Origin: Mesostigma viride
Lineage: Eukaryota > Streptophyta > Mesostigmatophyceae > Mesostigmatales > Mesostigmataceae
NCBI GenBank assembly: GCA_009746045.1
Contig: RPFO01000297.1
Span: 44,379 to 108,378 of the forward strand
Reading direction: 5' to 3'
Length of the DNA: 64,000 bases
This document shows, in pieces, positions 20,817 through 32,300 of the stretch. A program made the position numbers and the translations under genes. Below the pieces are notes generated by a model. The model was not told the DNA's origin. It did no database searches and worked only from the letters and a program-made list of their open reading frames with translations. How positions within the stretch are numbered: position 1 is the first letter of the stretch; each line of letters begins with the position of its first letter.

Positions 20817-21022
20817 GACGTGCGCCCGCCGAATTTTTGGCGCCAAAATTTCGCGGTACCGTCCGACGAGTGAAAAGTGAGGGTGCCCGGCGATGCACGA
20901 GTGCAATGCACGAGCGATGGCGAACACCCGAGCTGACGCCAGGCTAGAAAATGCTTGTCTCGCGCGACTTAGGGCATGGCAAACGGACTCTGAATTTTCC
21001 GGCGTCAACCTAGCTAGATGAT

Positions 21023-21271
21023 TTGTTGAACCGGGACAAATTAATTGCGCTGCCTCCATGCGGCAAGAATCACGTACCTCCAAAGCCGGGTGATTCGGCA
21101 CCTGCTAAACTCCGTCATGCTGCCTATCGCAATTTTGCGGATCGTTTTGGCTGGCTTAAGGACGGGAAATTCGCAAAACCCCTGCCTGGTGAATTTGAGA
21201 CAATTGTTAAAGACCGGTTTCCTGACCCCAAGGGGATTTACACAGGGTTTATCGAGACTTCGGACAGATAG
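21023..21271 (+). CDS. short ORF of unknown function upstream of the AT-hook ORF
   Basis: About 82 residues with a non-ATG first codon, so probably the end of a longer or spliced frame. It reads LRHAAYRNFADRFGWLKDG, FETIVKDRFPD, and GIYTGF before the stop. I do not recognise the family. The AT-hook ORF starts 36 bases after its stop, so both may belong to one degenerate gene or transposase. Composition is less GC-rich than the LINE. Confidence 0.3.
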   Translation: MLNRDKLIALPPCGKNHVPPKPGDSAPAKLRHAAYRNFADRFGWLKDGKFAKPLPGEFETIVKDRFPDPKGIYTGFIETSDR

Positions 21272-21310
21272 ATTTTCGCCTGAGTTTCTGTAACGCAGGC
21301 TTCTGTCGTG

Positions 21311-21498
21311 ATGGGGGGTGTTTCTGGACAAAAAGCTGCGCAACGTAAGCGTCGGCAGGCAGAGGCAGTAGGCAAGGATGAGCCGCAAAAATCAACTGCG
21401 AAACGAGGGCGTGGAAGGCCGCTCGGCTGCAAGAATGGGCCGCGGGTCGGCAGGCCAAAGAAACAGCAGAAGAAAAAAGGGCAGGGTAATAAAAAGCG
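21311..21498 (+). CDS. AT-hook ORF, interrupted by the LINE insertion
   Basis: A basic frame with Lys-rich N-terminus, AT-hook-like KRGRGRPLG and RVGRPKK boxes (minor-groove binding), then GQGNKKR where the LINE begins. On the other side of the LINE (26020) the frame resumes as KQNTVGIETG and leads, after two probable one-base shifts, to a PHD finger. The LINE ORF1 happens to be in the same frame, which gives a spurious 312-residue fusion. Could be a host chromatin gene or the C-terminal end of a DNA transposase. Confidence 0.45.
21487..21498. other. target-site duplication of the LINE, left copy
   Basis: TAATAAAAAGCG, repeated exactly at 26008-26019 after the LINE tail. Twelve bp fits target-primed reverse transcription. 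The first four bases could also be part of the TAAT tail. Confidence 0.75.
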
Positions 21499-21508
21499 GC
21501 CTAATAAA

Positions 21509-22246
21509 ATGACTGCCCAACTCGGCACCTTGTCCACCGCTATCCGTCAAGACACTGCCGAGCTCCGCTCCGGCATTGCCGAGGTCAAGGCTGCCCTGAC
21601 CAGCCCGCCCCAACCAGCCGCCCCCGCACCGGCCACCAGCTACGCTAACATGGTCAAACAGACGGACATTGCCAACCTAATGGAGGATGCCGCACGCAGG
21701 GGAGCGGCAGCCCACAAGACTGCTATCGAGGAGGACCTGCGCTCACGCAGTATAGTGGTCCGGTATTTCCAGGTCGCACAGCAGCCTGAAACGGACCTGA
21801 TGCTAGCGCAACGCCTGTACCACAGCCTCATCGTGGGCAGGCTGCAACTGGGCAACGAACGCATCCGCATTGAGTCGGCAGCCTGGATGGCGGGCCAGCC
21901 TGGCCCCATCCGGGTGACCTTTGCGAATGTGGCCAGCAAGGTGAAGGTACTCCAGGCCCGCAAGCTCCTAGGCGGGAGGAACGCGCCGAGCCTCGACGAC
22001 CTCCTCTCACCGGCCCAGCTAGTCATCAAGAATGGTCTGCTGGGCAGCGACGTGGCGACCAAGGCCAAGCAGAATGGCCAGAAGGTCTACGTCCGCCTCG
22101 TCCACGACACCCCCGTGCTATTCATCAACGGCCAGCGCACGGAGGCGCAGGCTCCGAACAAGCGGCACAAGTCGGGCCGTCCCAGGCCCGCCCCAGCTGC
22201 GTCATCATCGTCTACGCACGTCCCGGGTATGGATGGCGCCCGGTAA
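21509..22246 (+). CDS. LINE ORF1 protein
   Basis: About 245 residues from the ATG 10 bases inside the element (MTAQLGTLSTAIRQDTAELR). A short heptad-like helix (about 5-35), a Pro/Ala linker with SYANMVKQ, and a mixed domain (about 75-200) with RSRSIVVRYF and PGPIRVTFANVASKVKVLQARKL follow. That pattern resembles an RNA-recognition-like ORF1 domain of LINEs (binding of element RNA), but this is inference. It ends with a basic, Ser-rich tail. Upstream AT-hook residues in the same frame belong to the interrupted target gene, not to the LINE. Confidence 0.6.
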   Translation: MTAQLGTLSTAIRQDTAELRSGIAEVKAALTSPPQPAAPAPATSYANMVKQTDIANLMEDAARRGAAAHKTAIEEDLRSRSIVVRYFQVAQQPETDLMLAQRLYHSLIVGRLQLGNERIRIESAAWMAGQPGPIRVTFANVASKVKVLQARKLLGGRNAPSLDDLLSPAQLVIKNGLLGSDVATKAKQNGQKVYVRLVHDTPVLFINGQRTEAQAPNKRHKSGRPRPAPAASSSSTHVPGMDGAR

Positions 22247-22622
22247 GGGCACACCCTCGCGGCCTCGCGGTACAATAGGCTTTGGGCACAGCCTTTATAA
22301 ACAAGCCCCTTTCCATCCTCATGTCGCACCGTGCGAGCATGATCAGGATGCAAGGTCGCCAGGCACGCCACGGTCAACCTTCCCGCCAATTTACCAGCCT
22401 TACACGCCTCCTAGCCCGCCTTGAGCGGGATGAGGCCCAGTCGACACGCCGGCGACCCCAGCCAGGACGGAGACGACGCATATCCGTCCTGAAAGAAAGC
22501 CTCCATGCGTTGACAAGCATTAACCCCAATCGCCACCCTCCCCCTCCCCCCCCCCCCCACCCCCACCCCCACCTCCAGCACTACCCTTCTCCACCCCCAC
22601 CCCCACCCCCACCCCCCCGCTA

Positions 22623-25600
22623 ATAGGGCAACGGCCCATTCTTGGTATTGCAAGTTTTAACGTGCGCACCCTCCCTGCAGATCCTTCTACGAGCGGCGGC
22701 ACCCCAGCACGCCAACGCGTCGACGAGCTGATCGCCCTGTGCGCCGACAACAAGATCGCTGTTCTTGGAGTCCAGGAGCACCGACGCACCGTTGACCCTC
22801 AGCACGCGGTCAACGGTCTGCTGGTCGACGACCTGCGGCAGGCTGGCGGTTCCACTATGGTGGCGGCGACGCGCCGGGCCAAGGTGGTGTGGGCCTCTTG
22901 TGCTCGCCGGCAGCATCAGAGCAGCTCCAGTCCATCGTGCTGCGGTCCCCGCGTGTGCTAGTGGCCACTTTTTCGGCCACTGAGGGCCATTCACACCACA
23001 CGCTAACCGTTATCGTGGGATATGCACCACATGCGGGTCGAGCTCAGGCGGAACGTGAGGCCTTCTTCGACGCCCTCAAGGAGGAGGAGGCCAACATCCC
23101 AGCTCGGCACTTCCTGGTTATGCTGCTCGACGCCAACGCCACGCTGCCAGTTGGCACTGGGGGCGCTCAGTATTCCCCAACCAACACGACAGCCAACGGT
23201 AACACGCCTTTATTTGCGAATCTGCTGGCAGAATCTGCGCTGGTTGCATGCAATGCTTCTTTCGCACGCCCCGCTGAGCAGCTGGCCACCTTTTTTGGGC
23301 CGTCGGATCGGGTGGTGTGCCTTGATTATGTCTGCGTACGTCGGGCTCAGCGCCCCTCAGTTGTCGATGCTCGCGTCCTGCAAGATTCTGTCAGCACGGT
23401 GGAATCTGATCATCGTCTCGTGCTCGCTCGCATCAGATTGCGGTTTCCTGGGGTGAAACCGTCGCGACAGCTGGCACCTCAGCCAGATCTGAAAGTGCTC
23501 CGGATTGTGCTGAAGGATGCCGACAAGATGTCAGCAGAAGAGCAGGCCGCTATGTCGCACAGGGATGATTTCCTGGCCGTATTCGACGCCGGGGGCAGCC
23601 GACAGCAGTTACACGCCATTCCGCCGCCGGGGGATATTTCAGTGATCCTCCGTGGTGTCGCCGCCAAGTATCGCCTGGCTGCCCGCACCCTCCCCACCTT
23701 GCCTCCGCGTCGGCAGCTTGCTGTCCACCGTCACGCACCGACAGTGGTCGCCGCCAGGCAGATGCTCCGCCGCAACAGAGATCCGATCGCCAAACCTGGG
23801 CTGCAAGCAGCTCTGAGGGCCGCCTACGAGCAGGCTGAGAAGGCAGATGCTCAGCAGATGGTCAAGGACCTGCGCAGCTGCCAGCAGAAGCACGACGGCA
23901 AGGGGGCCTGGTTCTGGTACAAGCGCCTCGGGCACCCGGACGGCCTCGGCCGGCCCCACCGCCACGACGTCCCCGGCGCCCCAGCCAAGCGGCTTCGTAC
24001 CTGGGCCACGGCCACGGCCGAGGTCGTGGGGACAGCTGCGCCGCCCCCACCCCTGCTCCCAGCCGCCGCCGCCCGCCCGGCCGCCCTGGCCGGCCCCGCA
24101 GGGCCCCCGGCCCCGCCTAGGTCAGCGGCGGACTACCTAGTCCCCCCGCTGGTCGGCCCACTTGGCGACCCGTCTGACATGCCTCCTTTCACCTCTCGCG
24201 AGGTCACGGAGGCGGTCCAGCGCCTGCGTTATGACGCAGCCACCGGCTCTGACGAGATTCCGGCCGCAGTTGTAAAACTTGCAGCCGAATTCGAGGACAC
24301 AGGTGTTATGCTGCTCTTCCGGGACATCTGCAACCGCCTTCTGCTGTCGTCGCAACCACCTCCAGCGGCCTGGCAACACAGTTTTCGCACGATGCTGTAC
24401 AAGAACAAGGGGTCGCCTGCCGACCCCGGCAACTACAGAGGGGTGTGCATTCAAAGTGCCCCCCTCAAGCTTCTTATGCGGCTCATCCTGAACCGCCTGC
24501 GCACGGCCCTGGACGGTCACCTCAGCGAGACTCAGCACGGCTTCCGTTCAGGTCGCAACACAGTACAGGCGCTCTTCGCTACTCGCCGACTGGTGGAGGA
24601 ACTGCAACGCCTTCAGCCTGGTGAGTCCCCTTTGCACCTTGTGCTGGTGGACTTCATCAAAGCCTTCGATTCGGTTTTCTGGCCTGCGCTTTGGGACATC
24701 CTCGAGTTGTTCCGGATCCCCCGCCCCCTGATTGCTGTCATCCGCAACCTGTATGAAGGGTCCACCACTTCGGTGCGCACTTCTTACGGGACCACGCCCC
24801 CATGCCCTTTACAGAAGGGTGTGTGGCAGGGCTGCGTGCTGTCGCCCTACCTGTTCATTATTGTTGTCGAATACGTAATGATTCAGGCGCGCAAGCGATT
24901 TGCCCGCATCGTGGGCAGGGAACCAGGAGTGCAGGTTGCTAACAAATTCTGGCATGGCGGTGCGGACACGGAGATTCGGCTAGCAGACATCATTTACGCA
25001 GACGACACCACCCTCTTTGAGGACACTGAGCACGTGCAGACATGGCTTGACTGCCTGGCTCTCGAGGCCCGTGCAGTGGGGCTTGAGGTCAGCAAGAAGA
25101 CAGAGGCCCTGGCGGTTGGGCTCACCACCTCAGCGCCGCCCCTCTATCTCCTAGACGGCTCTCGAGTCCTGTATCGGGACCGCGTTAAGCTGCTGGGCAG
25201 CCTGCTCCCTAGCTGCGAGGTGATGTGGACCACCGCATCTCCCTCGCCTGGCACGCTTTACGCCAGTACCGGGCCCTATGGCGCAAGCCCCTGGGCAAGA
25301 TCGAGAAACAGGACCTGTTCAAGGTCCTCGTCCTTCCTGTTCTCACGTATGGCGCCGAGACGTGGACCCTCACCGCCGACCTGGCCCGCAAGCTGGACGG
25401 CGCGGTCACCAGCATGCTGCGTTCCATTTTCAGAGTAGGATATGCTGCTCATGTCCGCAATGAGGACCTGTACCAGGGCATGCCCTATATCACCAGCACA
25501 ATTAAGCAACGCCGCCTGCAGCTAGTAGGGCACCTAGCTCGCACCAACCAGGTAGACACCTCACGTGGCCCCCCCGCAGGACTGCGACCAGCCCAGCCTG

Positions 25601-25821
25601 GCCGGCACCTCCTGACGTGGGCTGGGCCCAGTGATGTTAGACGCCGCAAGGCCCGCACCTTCAAAGAACAGCTAGTAGAGGACATGGGGGGCCTAGGCCT
25701 CTCCGTGATTTGGAAGAAGATGATGGACAAGGCCAAGTGGGCCGAGGTCATAGAGGACAACGAGCCCCCCCCAGTGGGGAAGCGCCCGCGTGTGCAATCC
25801 CGCGGGAGGCACGCTAGATAG
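22623..25821 (+). pseudogene. LINE ORF2: AP endonuclease and reverse transcriptase, two frameshifts
   Basis: It begins ILGIASFNVRTLP without an ATG. The endonuclease (to about 23450) shows VLGVQEHRR, a frameshift near 22885, then VIVGYAPHAG, LLDANAT, DYVCVR and SDHRLVLARI (catalytic Asp/Asn/His set). RT (24210-25130) shows YRGVCIQSAPLKLL, QHGFRSGRNT, LVDFIKAFDSV, GVWQGCVLSPYLF and IIYADDTTLF. A second shift near 25217 leads to the C-terminal frame with LTYGAETWTL, KLDGAV and HLARTNQVD, ending at 25821. It would nick the target and copy the element RNA there. The missing ATG suggests translation by reinitiation or coupling after ORF1. Confidence 0.8.
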
Positions 25822-26007
25822 CTCCCCCTAGGGCAGCGTGCGGCTGCCTAGATAGATGTTGTAGTTAGAATGTTGTTAGATAGATGTAGTACGTAGCCAA
25901 TGTAGATAGATTAGACCGGTAGGAATGTGTGCACCCATCCATCCATCCATCGGGGTTAATGCTCCGTGACTCCCCAACGGGAGCACGAGTCTAATTAATT
26001 AATTAAT

Positions 26008-26019
26008 TAATAAAAAGCG
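26008..26019. other. target-site duplication of the LINE, right copy
   Basis: TAATAAAAAGCG, identical to 21487-21498. Confidence 0.75.
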
Positions 26020-26563
26020 CAAGCAGAACACGGTCGGCATTGAAACTGGCGCTGCACCAGCAGTTAACGATGGCATCATGGCAGAGCCCACCTCGCCTAA
26101 GTCACCTGACGAAGGTATGCCTGGCGATGCTCGCATCCGCTGCAGAAGAAGAGAAAGCGCCAGCAGGTGGTCAAGAAGACGCTAGAGTACAAGGCTGAGG
26201 CAGCCCGGGCGTGGCATGTGAAGCGTGGCCATCGCTGGGATGAGGGCAAGGTAGATGCCCAGAGGGGCCAGGTCACCTACACCAAGGGGGTGCACTATGG
26301 GGGTGTGGGGCTGCTACTGGGGGGGGGGGGCGGGCAGCAATGAGGATGATGATGACACTGCACACATCCCTTGCTTGCGCTGCTCTAAGACCGATGCATC
26401 TGATGATGACCCTTTCTTGCTGTGCAGCACACCCGGGTGCGATGGGGGGCTCCACCTGAGCTGCACGGTCCCTCTCCTGCCCAGCGTACCTGATGGGGAC
26501 TGGTTCTGCCCAGTTTGCTGCGGGGAAGACTGTGATGATGGCAGTGATAGTGACAGTGACTAG
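26020..26563 (+). pseudogene. C-terminal part of the interrupted gene, with PHD finger
   Basis: Resumes the AT-hook frame after the LINE (KQNTVGIETGAAPAV). A shift near 26140 leads to KKRKRQQVVKKTLEYKAEAA and KRGHRWDEGK, and a second shift in the G12 run near 26325 leads to NEDDDDTAHIPCLRCSKT. A PHD finger follows: CLRC, CSTPGC, HLSC and a final W-F-CPVC, ending in an acidic GSDSDSD tail before TAG. Homopolymer length makes the second shift suspect as a sequence error. PHD fingers bind histone tails. It is either a host chromatin factor or a transposase with a reader domain. Confidence 0.5.
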
Positions 26564-28257
26564 TATAATGGACGCCCAGGTGGCATGCTGCCAAAGAGCA
26601 TAACTTCCACACCGCTTGTCCAAATGCAGCCAGATTTTGCGAGCGTGTGTGTCGATGACTAATGGAATTTTAAATATCATGTTTGGCCCATTTCACATGT
26701 GTTTGGTATTTTATTATTTTTGGCATGTGTGAAAAACAGCGTTTTTGTACTTGCAAGAGCATAAAAATTCTAAAGCATGTCAGATATGGGTTGTGAGTGG
26801 CTCTAATTTTTGGCCACCCACGACCTGCTTGGAAAATATCATGGCTGGCCTGAATTGATGTGTGCATTGGCTGGGGCATACTGTGCCCTAATTAGCGTCT
26901 TTTTCTATTTTTAGCGCGATACCGGCGCGTGGTTGGGGGTAGAACCTTCAATGAATGCATGGATAACTCACTAAACATGTTATTTAGGGCCCCTAATCAT
27001 GGCTGGGCATAATTCAATTGAATTCATATTGAAACAATTGTATTCCAGTTTTGGGGGGTTTTGGTGGCACACCTCCCCTTAATGCCACTTAGCACTAGCG
27101 CTATCAAGCAGCGTGGATGCGTGACAGCTGCATGACTGCTCTGCATGTGGAATTCCAGATGCCTGTTTGGCGTCTTTTTGCTGGCATGTTTTTGGGTGCA
27201 GTTGCAAGTCTAGTAGTGGATCCGCATCACAGCAAAAGTGCGCAATCAACCTCTTAGCTATTTGATGCCGGTACATAGTCACGTGACTCGTGAGGTGCAC
27301 TCAGTCAACTTTGCCTCTCAGAAGGCTGTCCTATCATGCCATGAATCGGATGTGCGATGCATCCAATATTTCTGGTTGTCTCACTTCATGTGCTGTTGTC
27401 TCCCAGACCACTAGCCGCACGGATAACTGCCTGGCTTACTGCCCCTGAAATTAAGAACCAAAGGAACTCTTGTTGATAGCTCGTGTAGCGAAGTTTCTGG
27501 CTGCCCCCTGCCAAAGTAAAAATGAGCTGTGGTAAAAAGCAACAACACTGAGGTAAATATGTTCAAAATATGCCGATGTATTATGTAGTTATAACTTTCC
27601 AGCAAGCATTCAAGTACTCCAAACAATGTTGCGGCCACTTCCACCAGGAGAAACCCCTCGTCCGTTAGTGAATATCGTTTCATCGGTGGTTATGCCTGGT
27701 GCAGCACTGATCTCTTGACATGATGGTCCAGGGCTAGGCCCATACCAAGTTAGCACGGGAGCCGCATAAACTTGCATTTGTGTGCACCTGCCATCGTGCA
27801 CTAGCGTCAATACCTCTGGTCCATTAAACTGCCACTTGGCAGTGCCACATGAGAGTGCCTGCCATGCCAATTGCCAGCAAAAACAGCGCCAGATGACAGG
27901 CTCCCCCTGACAGGAAGACTGCTTTAACTCCCCAGATCCATGCAGGCCATCATCAATGTGGCTTCTTGACACCCCAAGGCATAAAAAGCATTCGAGCTCC
28001 GTTTTCTACAACACAAATGACTGCACTGTGTTGCTCCTTTGCATGTCCAGGCAAGGATGCTGCGACGATGCTGTCGCCAGACACCTGGGATCCCTTGCGC
28101 GGGCATTGCCAATTTATACAAAAAGTATGTCGTCCAATCGCACTCGGGCGCCGCAGCGCAAGTCCGGAAAGGGAAAGACTGAAAAGGGACCCTCGGATCG
28201 TACGGGACGTAGTCGAATTCGCAGCACAGCTGCTGACAGAGATTACGCACCTACAGT
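26564..28257. other. 1.7 kb without a supported gene
   Basis: AT-richer sequence with TA- and CATGT-rich words. No ORF with motifs or splice-consistent exon found. The left end may include the 3' end of the PHD gene and the right end the 3' UTR of the peptidoglycan-binding gene. Confidence 0.4.
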
Positions 28258-28806
28258 TTATTTCTTCTCATATTGCGAGCATGTGCGCCTGCAACTCTTA
28301 TCTAGTGCAGCTAGGCAGACCTTGTACTCTTCTGCCTCCGCACCTGTCCCCGTGGGGTAAGCCTGATCGCAGGCTGAGCTGTACGCCACCTGGCAAGCCT
28401 CTCGGCATGCATGGTAGAGTTCCGAGTCATTTCTAACACAACGCGTCTGGCACACCTCCTTGCCCTTGAACTGTGAGCAGACGTCAATGCACTTTTTGGC
28501 GACGCCATCTGCTTCCAGTTTTTTCTCTTTCCCCCTTTGCTCCTCGGCCGTAGGCAGGCCATGCAGCTTGGCATAGCGAAGGCGAGAAGTAGGTCCGTAA
28601 AACCCAAGAGCCGGGGTAATTCCCATAGAAGTTTGCCATTTAACCAACGCCTGCTCTGTCGCAGCCCCGAAAAACCCAGATGGTTTGTCCTTTAAGTAGC
28701 CCTGTTTCTGCAGGTATTGCTGCAGGCAGTTCACGTCACCACCGAAAGACCCCCGCGAAAGGTCTCGTGGAAAATAGCACGCGCTGCCATCACCCTCGTC
28801 CCCCAT
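28258..28806 (-). CDS. peptidoglycan-binding-domain, Cys-rich protein
   Basis: A single open frame of 182 residues. Residues about 20-75 form a PG_binding_1-like repeat: GGDVNCLQQYLQKQGYL, GFFGAATEQALVKWQ, then GFYGPTSRLRY. This fold binds cell-wall glycans or peptides in bacteria and is found in some algal and plastid-related proteins. The C-terminal half is Cys-rich (about ten Cys, in paired C-x3-C patterns such as CIDVC, CQTRC, CREAC, CRRTC), suggesting disulfides in an oxidising compartment. No signal peptide follows the chosen ATG (MGDEGDG), so an upstream exon with a signal is possible. It is divergent from COX5B, with about 500 bp between the starts. Confidence 0.65.
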   Translation of the reverse strand: MGDEGDGSACYFPRDLSRGSFGGDVNCLQQYLQKQGYLKDKPSGFFGAATEQALVKWQTSMGITPALGFYGPTSRLRYAKLHGLPTAEEQRGKEKKLEADGVAKKCIDVCSQFKGKEVCQTRCVRNDSELYHACREACQVAYSSACDQAYPTGTGAEAEEYKVCLAALDKSCRRTCSQYEKK

Positions 28807-29312
28807 GGCGAAACAATCAGCAAGTCGGGGTAAAGAGACCCGAGATCACGCTTTCTAATGGCGACGCCCAAACTAAATTGCTCGCTCTCGGGGGCTGCCT
28901 GCTGCCCGCTACCCATCTAGGCATGCGCCCAGCATCCATATTCCCGCCTTCCCGCGCGTGCGTCGGGACAATGTCAGTTGCAACGATTTTTCCATGGGGC
29001 TTCGAATTTGCGCCGCGCCGGGTGCTCACCTAAGGGTCGGACAGTTGAGACTGAACACCCCGCGCTGCGCCGCGCCGTACTGCCCAGGTAGCGAGTAGCA
29101 GGTCTTGCAGCTGGCGTCATGGGGCATCCAACGATACCGCGATGCGCGCATGGCCATTGCCCGGGCCCGTGCGCGTTCGCGTGGGGTGAGTTGTCAGTGC
29201 TGCCTGATGAGGAACCGAGCAAAGAGGCAAGGCGGGGCAGACGCGCAACTCGCCGATCCACCGAGGGGCGGACGTACCACGACGCTGCAGCTCGCCTGTC
29301 CGGTCAGGAAAC

Positions 29313-32300
29313 ATGGCGGCATTGCGTTCTGCTAGCCGCTTGCTTTTCCGTCGGGTTGTCAGTTCCGGCGTTAGCGCCCCCTCTCTGGCCTCGCCAGTGG
29401 TTGGCAGGACTCCCGCGGTCAATGCTCCCCAATGGCGGGCCCTGTCCAGCGGTCCTATCTCGAAATCGCCAGTCCTTCTTCATGATGCCCTTAGCCCAGA
29501 AAAGGGTAAGTTATGCCACGTCGCTTGCTGGTAGCCTCCCGTAGCCTCCCTGTAATGTCAATTGTCTTCTTGTATCTTGACCGTGGTCAACCAGCAGGAC
29601 GCCGCTTGCAGGCTGGGTTGCTCGGCCGTGCCTCCCTGCTTGGCATGTCAGCTTGGCAAATGTATAGCCTGGTTTTAGATATGCAGAGAGAAGGATGAGC
29701 CGCATTCGGCTAGGTTAGGATCTAGGACGCCAGGTTCCACCGGGAGTGGTATGCTCCCTTTCCTCGCTGGTGTAATGCAACCGGGCCGGAGTGTTAACTT
29801 AATGCACATTCGCCTGCTCGCCGCACGGATTTGACCAAGCAGAGAAGCAGCTGATCCAGGACTATGGACATGTCACGGGCTTGGAGAAGGAGGAGATCGT
29901 GGCCCAGATGCAGGTAATATAGTCGTCGTGGTTCCCATCGTGATCCGTGCTGCATGTGGCCGCCGTAACCATGGCAGTTTGGAAGCATTGTATAGCTTAC
30001 AATGCTCTGCCGCTGCTTTTTTCGCATACACTAGTGGCGAGTGAACTGGGGAGTGAAGCAAACGCTGTACCCCGCCCTAACCATGCTTATTGTGTGGCAT
30101 TGTGGCGTCTAGCACACACCAGAGTGCACACCAGGTCTTTTACAGGAAAGCAGCAGTCAGACCTGCTAGTGATTTCTCCCCTGTTTTAGATCTGGTCATT
30201 TACAACCACTTGAGGGGGAGAGTCATTTTTTGCAGGCCCTGGTGTTTCTTATTTGGTGTTTGTATGTGCAGCTGTCTGGTGTTCATGGTTGATTTCGATC
30301 GTTGTAGGCTGGGAAGCTGCCCTGCCGAGTAACTAGAACGTGGTGCGAGGCATTGAAAATTTCAGTACTTTTGAGATTTCTTAAACAATGTATTCAAGTT
30401 TTCATAAAATGTTTGCCCCCCTTTGCAGGTTTGGAGCAACTGTTAGTGCCATGGCGCCATTGGGCCTTCGAGAGCCATAGTCAGGACTCTCGAGGCTGGC
30501 AAGCGTTAGGGCTCCTCACTCATGCCTATGACTAAGCAGCGGTTGGCAGATGCCTCCGTTTGCAGCCAGGCAAAGTGCTGGGTTGAATTTAGTTGTGGCT
30601 TTGACTCTGGCGTGCATTCTTGGCCATCGCTCATGAGCCCTGTTGTGCTTGCGTTATTATGGTTTTGTGGAAGTGCCAACATGTGGTCTGTTGGAGTGCA
30701 TGCTTTTTGGCGTTCCCGATATTGGTTTATATCTGGTCACCCATTGGCGGGCCAGCGCCAGCGTTGCGGTGGGGTGGGTAGTGCACAGACAATGGGCTGA
30801 ACGGGCTAGGCGGCTGTGCCAACCGCCCTGGTGTCCTTGCCACGTTCCCCCCTTGCCCTCTCCTTCATGTACTGGAAATATATTTCTCTTCAGGCTTTCT
30901 TGACGCAGGGTTGGCTGTAGTAACTGATGTTGTCCACGTGTGTCGTTTTGCCGTCGCCCCTCCTGCCTTGGCTGATTTCCCCACGCGTGGGTGCAGGGGA
31001 AGCAACGCTTCAACATGCAGCCCGTGTCCGGCCCGTTTGGCACCCCGGTACGTGTGGTGCCTCGGATAGTGAGTGGCAAGTTGAGACAGCGGCACCTCTA
31101 AAGACCTGCACCGGTAGACAGTGCCGCTTGTCGGCTAGGTGGCGAGCTCAGCATGTGGATGTCAGAGTCTTCGATGCCCTTGTGGCCTGAAGCAGTCTGC
31201 ACGTGTGTGGGTTGTGGATGCCTCACTGGCGGCCAGCATGTGTGCCCACATGCGTGCCGCTGTGGGAGGTGTACAGCTTTATATAGCTTTGCCCGAGGCA
31301 TCAAGTCAACCTAGTATATCCATGCCTACTATATCCTAGTCAACCTAGTATATCCATGCCTTCTATATCCTAGTCAACCTAGTATATCCATGCCTAGCAT
31401 ATCCAGGTCAACCTAGTGTATCCATGCCTTCTATATCCTAGTCAACCTAGTATATCCATGCCTTCTATACCCTAGTCAAAGTATGTCCATGCCTAGTATA
31501 TCCAAGTCAACCTAGTATATCCATGCCTTCTATACCCTAGTCAAAGTATGTCCATGCCTAGTATATCCAAGTCAACCTAGTATATCCATGCCTTCTATAT
31601 CCTAGTCAAAGTATGTCCATGCCTAGTATATCCAAGTCAACCTAGTATATCCATGCCTTCTATATCCTAGTCAACCTAGTATATCCATGCCTTCTATATC
31701 CCAGTCAAAGTATGTCCATGCCTAGTATATCCAAGTCAACCTAGTATATCCATGCCATGCTGCTTGCTTGATGCTTCTTTTGCGGCGGTGCCAGCGTGAC
31801 TCTCGTGGCAGTGCTGTGACACAGTGGTGGTATTGGGGAGACAGGTGGCGGTGGTGGGCAGATCATGTGGCAAGCAACTCTCCTAGTTGCCGGTTCAATG
31901 ACTGTAGCGTGTGGCAAGCAACTCTCCTAGTTGCCGGTTCAACGACCGCAGCATTGCCTCCATAGAGTAAACTGTGCGTGTCATTCTGCTGGATATTGTC
32001 TTCCTTGGTAAGGAAGGGTGGCGGGGTCTGTTGCACGAGAGGTTTCTAGGAATGTTGAGGAACCTTTGCCGGTTTGGAATTTTGTGTTCGTGGCCATGCG
32101 CACACACGTGCATACATGGGAATACATGGGAACCTGGTGGCAGTGGCGGGGGGACCGGGCACAGGGGAGGCAAAAGGGAAGCATAGAGAGGGGGGGGGCA
32201 GGCTGCTGCTGGTGTGTTGGTACGGCAGCAGATTTGCCGCCCGCGACCGGGCAGGTTACACCGCACTCGTACTGTTTGGTGGCTTGGGGGCCCATGCCTA

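Larger units (their letters stand above)
21499..26007 (+). mobile_element. full-length APE-type LINE (L1/RTE-like)
   Basis: About 4.5 kb with ORF1 (21509-22246), a C/CCCCA-rich linker (22540-22620), ORF2 (AP endonuclease, RT, C-terminal region) and a short 3' UTR ending in a TTAA microsatellite tail (25992-26007). It is flanked by a 12-bp target duplication. It inserted into an AT-hook/PHD reading frame. Two frameshifts in ORF2 (near 22885 and 25217) make this copy inactive as read. Tails of related families lie at 20533, 20816 and 37128. Confidence 0.85.

Noticed and set aside
21308-22246. A single 312-residue LINE ORF1 starting with AT-hooks
   Set aside because: The target duplication places the element's left end at 21499, so the AT-hook part belongs to the interrupted target frame.
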